From Amphritea sp. (GTDB lineage: Bacteria > Pseudomonadota > Gammaproteobacteria > Pseudomonadales > Balneatricaceae), in assembly GCF_016744155.1 (NCBI RefSeq), contig NZ_JADGEW010000015.1, forward strand, positions 33,669 through 97,668: 64,000 nt of DNA, written 5' to 3'. A program made the translations under genes and the position numbers. This document shows positions 27,301 through 33,916 of the stretch, one piece after another. Each line of letters starts with the position of its first letter. Within the stretch, counting starts at the first letter, position 1. Under the pieces are notes generated by a model. It worked only from the letters and a program-made list of their open reading frames with translations. It searched no databases and was not told the origin of the DNA.

Positions 27301-28938
27301 TTTGCCCATGGTTTCCCATTGACACCCGTTGCCGGAGAAAACAAAAATGGCTCCGGGGGATGACTCTAAGCCCTGTCCAGTAAATACTGATGATTCAGTT
27401 TGCTGTCCCGTTGTGTTTATAAAACCTTGTAGCTTCGAGTAAGCTTCATCACTGTTCTTTGCGTAAAGCAAAGCGGTGTCTGAATGGCGCTCTTTACTTG
27501 TATTGTAATTCCAGGCGAGATCATACACAGAGAGACCTTTCTCTGTTTTGATATACTGAGCCAAGCAAGTTGCATTCGCTTTCAGGGCCTCTTTACTTCG
27601 ACCACTGATGACTATTGGAAGGCTCTGTTCGGGTGATAGTGATGGAAGCACCTTCAGAGGACTAGCTGGGCCACTTTGAAGGATTATATGGGCATTGGAA
27701 CCGCCGAACCCAAAGGAATTAATGCCTATGTTGAGAGGGCCTTCTTGCTTTAATGGCAGTAATTTATCAACCACCTGGATATTCCAATCCTTAAATTTAA
27801 TATCCGGGTTTGGCGTTTTCATGCTGATTGTAGCTGGTACAGCGCGGTGTTTAAGTATCAGTAGTGCCTTTACCAAACTGGCTACACCAGAAGCAGGCTC
27901 CAGGTGTCCTAGATTACTTTTAACTGAACCGATAGGTAGTGGGAACTTTCGTTTTTTACCTAGAGCATTACCGATTGCCAGGGTTTCAATAGGGTCACCA
28001 ACAGGTGTTCCTGTTCCATGAGCCTCAAGGTAATCAATATCATCAGCGGTGATGCCTGCTTTTAGGCAAGTTTGTTCCATCAGCCGAGCCTGGCTATGGC
28101 ATGACGGGATAGTAATACCTGATTTGTGGCCGTCGGTATTTACTGAAGATGCTGCCACCACTGCGTGGATGGTATCGCCGTCCTGAACAGCAAGATCATA
28201 GTCTTTAAGCAGAAATACACCGCCGCCCTCTGATCGAACATAACCATTGGCCGATTTGTCGAATACCTTACAACGACCTTCTGGAGACAGCATTGTTGCT
28301 TTCGAAAAAATGATAAAGCCAAACGGGTGAAGGTGCAGGCTGATGCCACCAGTCAGAGCTGTGGTTACTTCACCGCTGAGGATTGACTGGCAAGCTTGAT
28401 GGAAGGCTACCATAGAAGATGAGCAGGCTGTATCCATAGAGATACTGGGGCCGGTTAAATCAAAGCTATAGGATATTCTGTTTGAAGCAATGCTGGTGGT
28501 GTTACCGGTTGCTGTAGATGCATTTATGCTGCAAAGATCATCAGACATCCGGTTGCCGTAATCGAGGCTAGAAATACCAAAAAAGACACCGCAATCAGAC
28601 TGTTTCAAAGATGATGCTTTAATACCTGCGTGCTCTATAGCTTCCCAGGTCATTTCAAGTAAATAACGTTGCTGTGGATCGATTACAGCAGCTTCTCGTG
28701 GAGAAATACCAAAAAAGTCAGCGTCAAAACCAGATATATCACCTAGAGATCCTGCCTTGAAGGTGTAGCTACTACCAGGATGGTTTTGATCAGGATGAAG
28801 GTGGTTATCAAATGACCAGCGAGATGACTCTACTTCAGTGATTAGGTCTTTTTCGTCAACCAGATCTTGCCAGAACGAGTTTGTAGTGGTTTGTGGCAGG
28901 CGAAAAGAGAAACCTACGAGAGCAACGCGTCTATCCAT
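21370..28938 (-). CDS. Highly reducing type I polyketide/fatty-acid synthase, RkpA-like (KS-AT-DH-psiMT-ER-KR-ACP)
   Basis: This gene encodes 2522 residues. The domains visible in order are as follows. KS is at ~1-425, with Cys172 in DTACSSS, His307 in EAHGTGT and His345 in SNLGHLEP. AT is at ~545-850, with Ser622 in GHSVGE and a YAFH specificity motif. DH is at ~895-1190, with His922 in HKVGDSVVFP and Asp1086 in HPGIFDSAIQ. A degenerate methyltransferase-like region is at ~1230-1600, where RLRILEVASSQVHFG lacks the glycine motif. ER is at ~1800-2110, with HGAAGGVGIAAIQIA from 1914. KR is at ~2113-2330, with TGGLGGFG and Tyr2268. ACP is at ~2395-2480, with Ser2432 in GMDSLMGVEL. There is no thioesterase. 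A full reducing set on one module implies iterative synthesis of a saturated chain. The best functional parallel is rhizobial RkpA, needed for capsule lipid. The product is handed to the coupled oxoamine synthase downstream. Confidence 0.92.
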   Translation of the reverse strand: MDRRVALVGFSFRLPQTTTNSFWQDLVDEKDLITEVESSRWSFDNHLHPDQNHPGSSYTFKAGSLGDISGFDADFFGISPREAAVIDPQQRYLLEMTWEAIEHAGIKASSLKQSDCGVFFGISSLDYGNRMSDDLCSINASTATGNTTSIASNRISYSFDLTGPSISMDTACSSSMVAFHQACQSILSGEVTTALTGGISLHLHPFGFIIFSKATMLSPEGRCKVFDKSANGYVRSEGGGVFLLKDYDLAVQDGDTIHAVVAASSVNTDGHKSGITIPSCHSQARLMEQTCLKAGITADDIDYLEAHGTGTPVGDPIETLAIGNALGKKRKFPLPIGSVKSNLGHLEPASGVASLVKALLILKHRAVPATISMKTPNPDIKFKDWNIQVVDKLLPLKQEGPLNIGINSFGFGGSNAHIILQSGPASPLKVLPSLSPEQSLPIVISGRSKEALKANATCLAQYIKTEKGLSVYDLAWNYNTSKERHSDTALLYAKNSDEAYSKLQGFINTTGQQTESSVFTGQGLESSPGAIFVFSGNGCQWETMGKSLLDSSEIFRQSVTEVDRLFSQHADFSLLKEIKGHNGDNRFEYTEIAQPALFAIQVGITDYLKHQGITPVAVMGHSVGEVAAAWASGALTLADAVKVIYFRSLLQGTTKGTGAMTAAGLSQDQAELLLQEPCFNEVELAGINSFKGVTLAGNPGQLEQLETKLQQDNVFNLRLPLDYAFHSLAMNPIESELIRTLKGLSPSSTTIPFISTITGKQVTGEELTSEYWWENIRKPVLFCQALNTLLKEGNNFFIEVGAHPVLRSYLNDQIRQHNVTAQIIPTLRRNQDSIEELQKCAAAAIMAGAVDLQHWFPKPGNRLELPLYAFQRERHWLPITIESHQLLQRDSVHPLLGAKLPLQPLLWENQIDTALFPWLADHKVGDSVVFPGAGFVELALNAAAYFHPNETIEVESLEILSPLILEQNQSKVIQTDTDPVTGDISIASRSHTLSQEWSSNCKARATHQSTGVTLERTAPIIPLREADFNGESHLKLTQSAGLQYGPAFSAVELGWYNENQVLAKLTCPACLHQQTDKFILHPGIFDSAIQLVVHFLRNELEENSGTAFIPVRFGRIAIRRNTTNQPTLACLQLLRKSPHSLLTRMELFDDQGVCIAVMEDIRFKSVRLHKSEHHKLAFLNYHLTPVNSTALADTSLNSQLQQQIITAGLQQTEAANRFSNEVEPLLENLVFHTLHETLQQIQGELGTLDVKDLEVLQLKNPDLASLCQQVIKHASDLQIIALKDSIYQIDTEWQDSEIDSSLIWNTLVREYPDHFSLTNLAGRCSLTLADKMLGQAKNKALEPEEIYSRLFHDLSNQTSYSYITEGLNKLLNLQQSSLPTGGRLRILEVASSQVHFGHSICNQIDFGICDYSFASNNIAAIEDYKHLNERYPFSSCIELDNLDSTSTNISEQKFQLVLISLDSHRIQDNLKLLQQVSPLLSAGASILIYGMKPIFWLDFCLGDNPAWWSEEQQSQVSAEQWKATLAQYKFTQLTTLSEELPDSGFFLISACKPEDIHLEKESSDQKHWLITSSNSDKELLLIDQLVNTGFSITVIPPTDRPTLEQQLRTLKDNGTAVTDIIDLNLFGLNADPLHNQTARCLSATNTSMAIEQSGSDATLWLLTEGVGATIPSDQVVPWEVSQLSPADAALWGFGRTLMNESITHDTHLVDLPLGFDNSAIKALTDALTSESDEHELFITPQGACFAPRLRFENEPGAIKLPTDDETISLGFEFPGQLRNLEWQASPSKAITDKEVEIEVVATGLNFRDIMYALGMLSDEAIENGFAGASLGLEFSGRIIKTGKEVTEFSIGDSVVGFGSSCFSNRLIAAETAIAPMPEGLSFEGAATIPTTFLTVYYALHHLARIQPGEKVLIHGAAGGVGIAAIQIAQWLGADIYATVGSDEKRAFIELLGVNPEQIYNSRALTFGEEILRDSTDGKGVDVVLNSLSGEAINQNLRVLKPFGRFLELGKRDFYENTHIGLRPFRNNISYFGIDADQLQQELPELAAKLFSELMELFRSGTLFPLPYTEFNSDQVVNAFRYMQQAKQIGKVIVTYDKGINADQLSADKTQENNLQLSPDGTYLITGGLGGFGLKTAQWLVEKGAKHLLLVSRRGAQSEEAQDFLQQCEIKKISVRAEACDVSNREALSEIIKLCDHELPPLKGVIHAATVINDSLIRNLDQEQIKASLAAKLCGAQHLDELTRPLDLDIFVLFSSVTTLLGNPGQAAYVAANHWLEALSSTRKKLDLPATCVRWGAIDDVGFLARNEEIKDALQNRLGGSALNSVAGLSILEQMIVNDSPSLGVMELDWHTLSRFLPTSSHNKFREINLVVGESEKNEEDALDLKAMMLEMSEPEFNDAILEILTIELSEILMIPAVKIDPNKSIYDMGMDSLMGVELMTALEARMGIQVPVMALTETPMLSQLTTKIISLVKQDEKEIEVTHDDKSIRHLASQHGIETNSVQSEDILNNVKLKSSHQRIDN

Positions 28939-29127
28939 TTAAGCAGTGCATCCATTCAGTATATATAAATTGCCTATTCTAAATGAAATGTATGGGCGGT
29001 ATAAGAGGTTTTATATAAATAGCGTATTAAAGAATACGTATTGGTTTACGCAGATGGTTATTATTCTGTTAGTGTGATTTTTGAAACGATAAGTGAAAAT
29101 TTTGATTGATAGGTCAGATCATTAATA
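28939..29127. promoter_or_regulatory. Divergent intergenic region with inverted repeat, synthase operon versus P450
   Basis: These 189 A+T-rich bases separate the two divergent transcription units, so both promoters should lie here. A perfect inverted repeat, CGTATTAAAGAATACG, occupies 29023-29038 and could be an operator. On the minus strand a TATACT box at 28964-28959 lies 20 bases upstream of the synthase start, but its -35 match is poor. No strong sigma-70 pair is visible for the P450. Confidence 0.35.
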
Positions 29128-30525
29128 ATGGACATAATTAAACCACTGTTTGTCCCTGTAGCGACGCCTCGGCCTAAGTATTTTGGGCTTTCGCCAATAA
29201 ATATACTAGGTGTTCGACGGAATATGTTGTCCGTGTGGGCTGATAAGGCATATAAAGCCCGATCGTTATCCTTTAGTTTGCTAAATCAGAAGTATTTTCT
29301 ATGTAATTCACCCGATACAGTTCGAAGAGTGTTTCTGGATCGTCACGATATTTACGATAAAAAAAGCCCGCAGATGCGACATGCCCTGGAGCCATTGTTA
29401 GGTGACGGTTTGTTCGTAAGTGATGGTGAACTTTGGCGAGAACGGCGCAAAGCCTGTTCTCCGCCCTTCGAAAGTTCCTTTTTACCGGGGTTTTCGGCGA
29501 TTATGTCAGGATCTGCCGAGGCGATGGCAAATGATTGGATGAGCTTGCCGGATGGTAGCTCAGTCGATGTTTTAAATGAGATGGCCCGGCTGACGGCTCA
29601 AATAATTGGGCGGACTGTATTTGGTGATGATGTCTCCGATGCGGATGCCGCTAAAGTCGTTAATGGTTTTAGTGTGTATCAAAAGACCATAAATCAGCTC
29701 GATTATGCGGATACTTTTGGCTTGCCTTTTTTACGTGGTTTGTACAATCCTTTGCGGCGTAAGAAAGCGGCTAAGGCCACTGCAGAAGTTCATGAAGTAA
29801 TTGATCAGATAATCGAACGTTATAAGCAGGGAGAGAAACCAGACCGATTGACGCTGTTATCGGTACTGTTGGATGGAGATAGTTCATCTTCTGGACGTGG
29901 CGGTTGCCCGTTGAATGCTGAAGCAGCGCGAAACGAAGCGATTGTTATGTTTATGGCGGGACATGAGACAACGGCTAATGCGCTGGCCTGGGCTTGGTAT
30001 TTGATTGATGGGTGTGAGCGGTCTAGAAATAAAATGTATGCTGAAATCGACGAGGTTTTGCAAGGCCGAACACCGACACTTGAAGATGTCGCTAATCTAC
30101 CGTTTACACGGGCTGTATTCGAAGAGACACTGCGTTTATATCCTCCTGTGCCTTTGCTCAGCAGGCAAGCCAGAGAAGAGGATGAGATTAGAGGAACAAA
30201 GATTGAGCCCGGTACCATTATGTTAGCGCTTCCCTGGTTGCTACATCGTCATGAAAAAGAGTGGGATAACCCCGATGCATTTCATCCTGAGCGATTTTTG
30301 CCTGGAGTGCCGCGGCCAGATAAATTCTTGTATATTCCCTTTAGTGTGGGGCATCGCGTTTGTTTAGGTGGGCGCTTTGGGCTAACTGAAGGCATCTTAT
30401 GTCTGGCCACGTTAGCTCAGCGATTTAAGCTGAAGTTGCCAGAAAAGCACAATGTCGAAATCGAGTGTCGCCTGACGCTTAGACCGAAAGATGGACTGCC
30501 TATGATCCTTGAGAAAAGGGTTTGA
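29128..30525 (+). CDS. Cytochrome P450, probable fatty-chain hydroxylase
   Basis: This gene encodes 465 residues with all P450 hallmarks: the I-helix oxygen-activation motif GHETTA at 278-283, the ExxR pair Glu333/Arg336 in EETLRLYPP, the PERF region (FHPERFLPG), and the heme-binding loop FSVGHRVCLGG with Cys412 as thiolate ligand. The long I-helix and ALPWLLHRHEKEWD segment resemble bacterial CYPs close to the CYP4/CYP102 fatty-acid hydroxylase side. There is no transmembrane anchor and no fused reductase, so ferredoxin partners must be elsewhere. It is divergent from the synthase operon and one base short of the acyltransferase gene that follows, so it most likely hydroxylates the long chain made by that operon. 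Confidence 0.93.
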   Translation: MDIIKPLFVPVATPRPKYFGLSPINILGVRRNMLSVWADKAYKARSLSFSLLNQKYFLCNSPDTVRRVFLDRHDIYDKKSPQMRHALEPLLGDGLFVSDGELWRERRKACSPPFESSFLPGFSAIMSGSAEAMANDWMSLPDGSSVDVLNEMARLTAQIIGRTVFGDDVSDADAAKVVNGFSVYQKTINQLDYADTFGLPFLRGLYNPLRRKKAAKATAEVHEVIDQIIERYKQGEKPDRLTLLSVLLDGDSSSSGRGGCPLNAEAARNEAIVMFMAGHETTANALAWAWYLIDGCERSRNKMYAEIDEVLQGRTPTLEDVANLPFTRAVFEETLRLYPPVPLLSRQAREEDEIRGTKIEPGTIMLALPWLLHRHEKEWDNPDAFHPERFLPGVPRPDKFLYIPFSVGHRVCLGGRFGLTEGILCLATLAQRFKLKLPEKHNVEIECRLTLRPKDGLPMILEKRV

Positions 30526-30526
30526 A

Positions 30527-31447
30527 ATGTCAAAATTTGTTCTTTTTCTGCGTTACTGGAGTGAGCTGTTCTTAGCCAGAGTTTTTAGTCTTTTGCCAAT
30601 TGATGTCGCATCAGGAATAGGAGCTGCGATTGCACGATATGAGGTGACTCGGGCGCTCAAGCTGCAGCGAAAATGGGTGATGCGTCTACACCATAATTTC
30701 GAGCAATTAGAAGGTATAAAGGACTCCAATAGTAGAGTGCAGCGTATTCTTCAGCATGCAGAGCATTTAGGGCGGCTTTATGCTGAGTATCCGGTATTAC
30801 ATAAAATCGCCAACAAGAGGTTAACGGTAAAGGGGGAAGAATATCTTCAGGGTTTATCGGGGCCTGCTATTTTTGTTAGTGCGCATACCGGGCAGTGGGA
30901 ATTGATTTTAGAGGTTATGCGACGATCTCAGGTTTCTACCGCTTTACTTTATGACCCTATCCCGAACAAGGTCTTTCTGAAGGTGGCAATGGAGGTGCGT
31001 AAGCATCTTTGTCCAGAGGCGAAAGGGAATAAGTTTATTCCTGCGTCGGCAAGTGCAGCAAGAGAGTTGGTAGGCTGTTTGAAAGCTGGCGAGAACTTGG
31101 TCATATTTATTGATGAAGATAAAGGTGGATTAGTTTGGTCGCCTGCTTTGGGTCGAAAGATACCTTTCGCCGGAAACCGGATGATGGCGGCAAGGCTCGC
31201 TGTAAAGTTTCAGGTTCCTATTGTTCCCATTCACTTAAAGCGAAAGGGAGGTGCACAGTTCGAAGCCGTTGTTGAACAACCTATTTGCCCAGGAAATGAT
31301 GAATATGAATCCGCAACTGAATTAGCAGTACGCTTGAATACTATTTTGGGGAAATGGTTAGAAGAGGATTATGCCGATTGGTACTGGTTAGCTAGGCTTA
31401 ATCTCGAAAGGGAGTTTCCAGATAAGTATTTTAAGGTGAAGAATTAA
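30527..31447 (+). CDS. LpxL/HtrB-like acyltransferase (LABLAT family)
   Basis: This gene encodes 306 residues from the ATG at 30527, with AAAGGG six bases upstream; the TTG at 30509 would overlap the P450 gene and is less likely. The family's catalytic HX4E is present as His120 and Glu125 in SAHTGQWE. It is followed by the second conserved block (LVIFIDEDKGGLVWSPALGRKIPFAG) and FQVPIVPIHLKRK. An N-terminal hydrophobic helix (YWSELFLARVFSLLPI) fits inner-membrane association. Lipid A late acyltransferases transfer acyl chains from ACP to hydroxyl groups; paralogues act on other lipids, including ornithine and amino lipids. Here the pairing with the P450 and the divergent lipid operon suggests acylation of the amino-lipid made next door rather than of lipid A. 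A lipid A role cannot be excluded. Confidence 0.82.
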   Translation: MSKFVLFLRYWSELFLARVFSLLPIDVASGIGAAIARYEVTRALKLQRKWVMRLHHNFEQLEGIKDSNSRVQRILQHAEHLGRLYAEYPVLHKIANKRLTVKGEEYLQGLSGPAIFVSAHTGQWELILEVMRRSQVSTALLYDPIPNKVFLKVAMEVRKHLCPEAKGNKFIPASASAARELVGCLKAGENLVIFIDEDKGGLVWSPALGRKIPFAGNRMMAARLAVKFQVPIVPIHLKRKGGAQFEAVVEQPICPGNDEYESATELAVRLNTILGKWLEEDYADWYWLARLNLEREFPDKYFKVKN

Positions 31448-31464
31448 AATACTTATACCAATAC

Positions 31465-31501
31465 ACCCGAATCAGATAAAAATTTCGTACGTCGTTCGGG
31501 T
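31465..31501. repeat. Inverted repeat between acyltransferase and pncC
   Basis: Seven-base arms, ACCCGAA (31465-31471) and TTCGGGT (31495-31501), flank a 23-base loop. No run of T follows, so it does not look like a rho-independent terminator. It may be a weak hairpin or operator, or chance. Confidence 0.3.
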
Positions 31502-31532
31502 ATGTGGTTAATGCAGATGGCTCGGAGCATTC

Positions 31533-32027
31533 ATGAAAAAAATAGAATTGCTGGTGGAAACATTAGCACAGCTGGCGCAGGACAAGGGAGCTCGGGTAGC
31601 GACAGCAGAGTCCTGTACCGGTGGATGGGTTGCTCAGGAAATGACTGCCTTGGCGGGTAGTTCGGATTGGTTTGAGTGCGGTTTTGTTACTTACAGTAAT
31701 GAAGCTAAGCAACAAATGTTAGGCGTGTCTGAATCTCTCTTTGTCAGCGATGGTGCTGTTAGTGAATCTGTGGTTGTCGCTATGGCAGAGGGGGCTGTCC
31801 AGAATAGCCGGGCGCAGCTAAGTGTTGCTATTAGTGGGGTTGCGGGCCCGGGTGGTGGAACTGAGTTAAAGCCCGTTGGAACAGTATGGATAGCATGGTA
31901 CTACGAAGGGAATGAGGCGGAAGCTTTCTGTTTTCAGTTTGCAGGTGATCGACAGAGTGTTCGCCAACAGGCGGTAACAGCAGCGCTAAAAGGGCTTATA
32001 AAACAACTGAATAAAAATACTGTATAA
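31533..32027 (+). CDS. pncC: Nicotinamide-nucleotide amidohydrolase PncC (CinA C-terminal domain family)
   Basis: This gene encodes 164 residues, which is the full single-domain length. Diagnostic motifs are ATAESCTGGWVAQEMTALAGSS, then FVTYSNEAKQQMLGV and the phosphate-binding AISGVAGPGGGTELKPVGTVW. The enzyme deamidates NMN to nicotinate mononucleotide in the pyridine nucleotide salvage cycle. GGAG lies six bases before the ATG. Placement directly upstream of recA is a conserved arrangement in gammaproteobacteria, which supports the call. Confidence 0.95.
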   Translation: MKKIELLVETLAQLAQDKGARVATAESCTGGWVAQEMTALAGSSDWFECGFVTYSNEAKQQMLGVSESLFVSDGAVSESVVVAMAEGAVQNSRAQLSVAISGVAGPGGGTELKPVGTVWIAWYYEGNEAEAFCFQFAGDRQSVRQQAVTAALKGLIKQLNKNTV

Positions 32028-32044
32028 AAAAACATATTTTTTAC

Positions 32045-32092
32045 TTGCAAAGCGGGCGAGCTCTGTTAATAATACTGTCCAAACGTACAGTA
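32045..32092 (+). promoter_or_regulatory. recA promoter with LexA SOS box
   Basis: A -35 element TTGCAA (32045-32050) and a -10 element AATAAT (32068-32073) are separated by 17 bases. Overlapping the end of the -10 is a LexA operator, TACTGTCCAAACGTACAGTA (32073-32092). It has the CTGT-N8-ACAG core and symmetric outer TA pairs, matching the Escherichia-type consensus. LexA bound here would block polymerase, giving DNA-damage induction of recA. Confidence 0.92.
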
Positions 32093-32124
32093 TTATAACT
32101 GCCCAGCAGAGATAGGTCATTACA

Positions 32125-33168
32125 ATGGATACAAACAGACAGAAAGCACTTGATGCTGCCCTGACTCAGATTGAGCGCCAGTTCGGTAAAGGCGCTGTAA
32201 TGAAGATGGGTGATCATCCCCGGGAAGCGATTCCTGCAATATCGACCGGTTCTTTAGGGCTGGATATTGCGCTGGGTATAGGTGGCCTGCCGACTGGTCG
32301 TATTGTTGAAATCTATGGTCCTGAGTCATCTGGTAAAACAACGCTGACACTTCAGGTTATTGCGGAAGCTCAGAAAATGGGTAAGTCCTGTGCCTTTATT
32401 GATGCTGAGCACGCACTTGATCCTACTTATGCTGAAAAATTAGGCGTTAATGTTGATGAGATGCTTGTGTCTCAGCCTGATACGGGTGAGCAAGCTTTGG
32501 AAATTACCGACATGCTGGTACGTTCTAACGCAGTTGATGTAGTAGTCATTGACTCGGTAGCTGCTCTAACACCTAAGGCAGAAATTGAAGGCGATATGGG
32601 TGACTCCCATATGGGCCTCCAGGCGCGTTTGATGTCACAAGCGCTGCGTAAAATGACGGGCAACGTTAAAAATGCCAATACTCTGGTGATCTTTATTAAC
32701 CAGATCCGGATGAAAATTGGCGTTATGTTTGGTAGCCCTGAAACTACAACCGGTGGTAATGCGCTTAAGTTCTATGCATCAGTTAGATTGGATATTCGTC
32801 GAATTGGCGCAGTAAAGCAGGGCGATGAAATTACTGGTAACGAGACCCGAGTTAAGGTTGTTAAGAATAAAGTCGCTCCTCCGTTCCGTCAGGCTGAATT
32901 CCAGATTTTGTATGGCAAGGGTATCTACCATATGGGTGAGGTGATAGACCTGGGTGTTAAGGAAGGTCTGGTTGATAAATCCGGTGCTTGGTATGCCTAT
33001 AAGGGCGATAAGATTGGTCAGGGTAAGGCTAATGCAGCTAAGTATCTTGAAGAGAAACCAGAGATCGCTAATGAGATTGAGACGGCTATCAGAGAAAGAC
33101 TGTTAGCAGCCCCGAAAACAAAAGAGGAAAAAGAGGGCAAAGAAGCGGAGCCTCAGTTAGATCTGTAA
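32125..33168 (+). CDS. recA: RecA recombinase
   Basis: This gene encodes 347 residues, the standard length. Walker A is GPESSGKTT, Walker B lies in [12 protein letters not shown], and the DNA-binding loops include [18 protein letters not shown] and the [26 protein letters not shown] stretch (in two parts: NQIRMKIG and [14 protein letters not shown]). The acidic C-terminal tail ([15 protein letters not shown]) is present. RecA forms ATP-dependent filaments on single-stranded DNA for strand exchange and stimulates LexA self-cleavage. The LexA box immediately upstream shows SOS control. A terminator follows and recX is the next gene. Confidence 0.99.
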   Translation: MDTNRQKALDAALTQIERQFGKGAVMKMGDHPREAIPAISTGSLGLDIALGIGGLPTGRIVEIYGPESSGKTTLTLQVIAEAQKMGKSCAFIDAEHALDPTYAEKLGVNVDEMLVSQPDTGEQALEITDMLVRSNAVDVVVIDSVAALTPKAEIEGDMGDSHMGLQARLMSQALRKMTGNVKNANTLVIFINQIRMKIGVMFGSPETTTGGNALKFYASVRLDIRRIGAVKQGDEITGNETRVKVVKNKVAPPFRQAEFQILYGKGIYHMGEVIDLGVKEGLVDKSGAWYAYKGDKIGQGKANAAKYLEEKPEIANEIETAIRERLLAAPKTKEEKEGKEAEPQLDL

Positions 33169-33200
33169 TAAGCGAATCATCAATGATAAATTGTTAATTT

Positions 33201-33227
33201 AAAGGAGCCTATGGCTCCTTTTTTTAT
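33201..33227 (+). terminator. Rho-independent terminator after recA
   Basis: A nine-base stem, AAAGGAGCC (33201-33209) with GGCTCCTTT (33213-33221), closes a three-base TAT loop and runs into a T-tract. It lies between recA and recX and could attenuate read-through, as is usual for this gene pair. Confidence 0.92.
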
Positions 33228-33269
33228 AGATGATAAGCTTTAAGAAGGGATGTAAAGAGAGCATAAGAG

Positions 33270-33728
33270 ATGTTCAAAACTATAAATGAAGCTAAAAACG
33301 CAGCTATCTACCTCTTAGCGAGAAGAGAGCATTCCCGTAAAGAGCTGCAGACTAAGCTGGCAGCCCGCAGTGAATTGATAGACCTGGATTTAGTGTTAGA
33401 TGAACTGATTAGTCGTGGCTACCAGTCGGATCAACGTTTTACCGAAAGCTTTATACGGATGCGCGGATCTCAAGGGCAGGGAGTGATAAAAATTCGTTTT
33501 GAGCTTCAGCGTAAAGGCGTTGATGCTGAATTGATTGCAGCAGCATTTGAAGCTGCTGAAATCGACTGGTTTGAGATAGCGGCAGATAAGTATCGTCGCA
33601 AATACAAAGCTGCATTGGTTGCGTGTGACTATAAGGAGCGGGCGAAGCGGATGCGTTTTATGTCGCAAAGAGGCTTTAGTTCTGATCAGATTAATTACGC
33701 AATAGATGCGGCTAATGAGAGTATCTGA
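33270..33728 (+). CDS. recX: RecX regulatory protein
   Basis: This gene encodes 152 residues, as usual for RecX. It is all-helical with the characteristic repeats: AIYLLARREHSRKELQTKL, LDELISRGYQSDQRFTESFI, GQGVIKIRFELQRKGVDAELI and the final RMRFMSQRGFSSDQINYAI. RecX caps and inhibits RecA filaments. The position after the recA terminator, on the same strand, is the canonical order and implies partial read-through from the SOS promoter. Confidence 0.95.
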   Translation: MFKTINEAKNAAIYLLARREHSRKELQTKLAARSELIDLDLVLDELISRGYQSDQRFTESFIRMRGSQGQGVIKIRFELQRKGVDAELIAAAFEAAEIDWFEIAADKYRRKYKAALVACDYKERAKRMRFMSQRGFSSDQINYAIDAANESI

Positions 33729-33770
33729 TTGTAAATAAGACTTATCCGCATATCTTTTCCTTAAAAATAG

Positions 33771-33802
33771 CGGTAAAACAAAAAAATTCGTAGATTTTAC
33801 CG
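33771..33802. repeat. Inverted repeat upstream of alaS
   Basis: Eight-base arms, CGGTAAAA (33771-33778) and TTTTACCG (33795-33802), flank a 16-base A-rich loop in the recX-alaS spacer. No T-tract follows on the plus strand. It sits just upstream of a TATACT box (33811-33816) and could be a weak regulatory palindrome. Confidence 0.35.
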
Positions 33803-33916
33803 TCTCGTTATATACTACCTCGCCATTTTTATAATGATTTCCAGACTGTTTCTAAGTTTTTGTATTGTATCGGAAACGGTGTTGGTGACGGTTAGGTATT
33901 ACGAGCGATTAAAACC

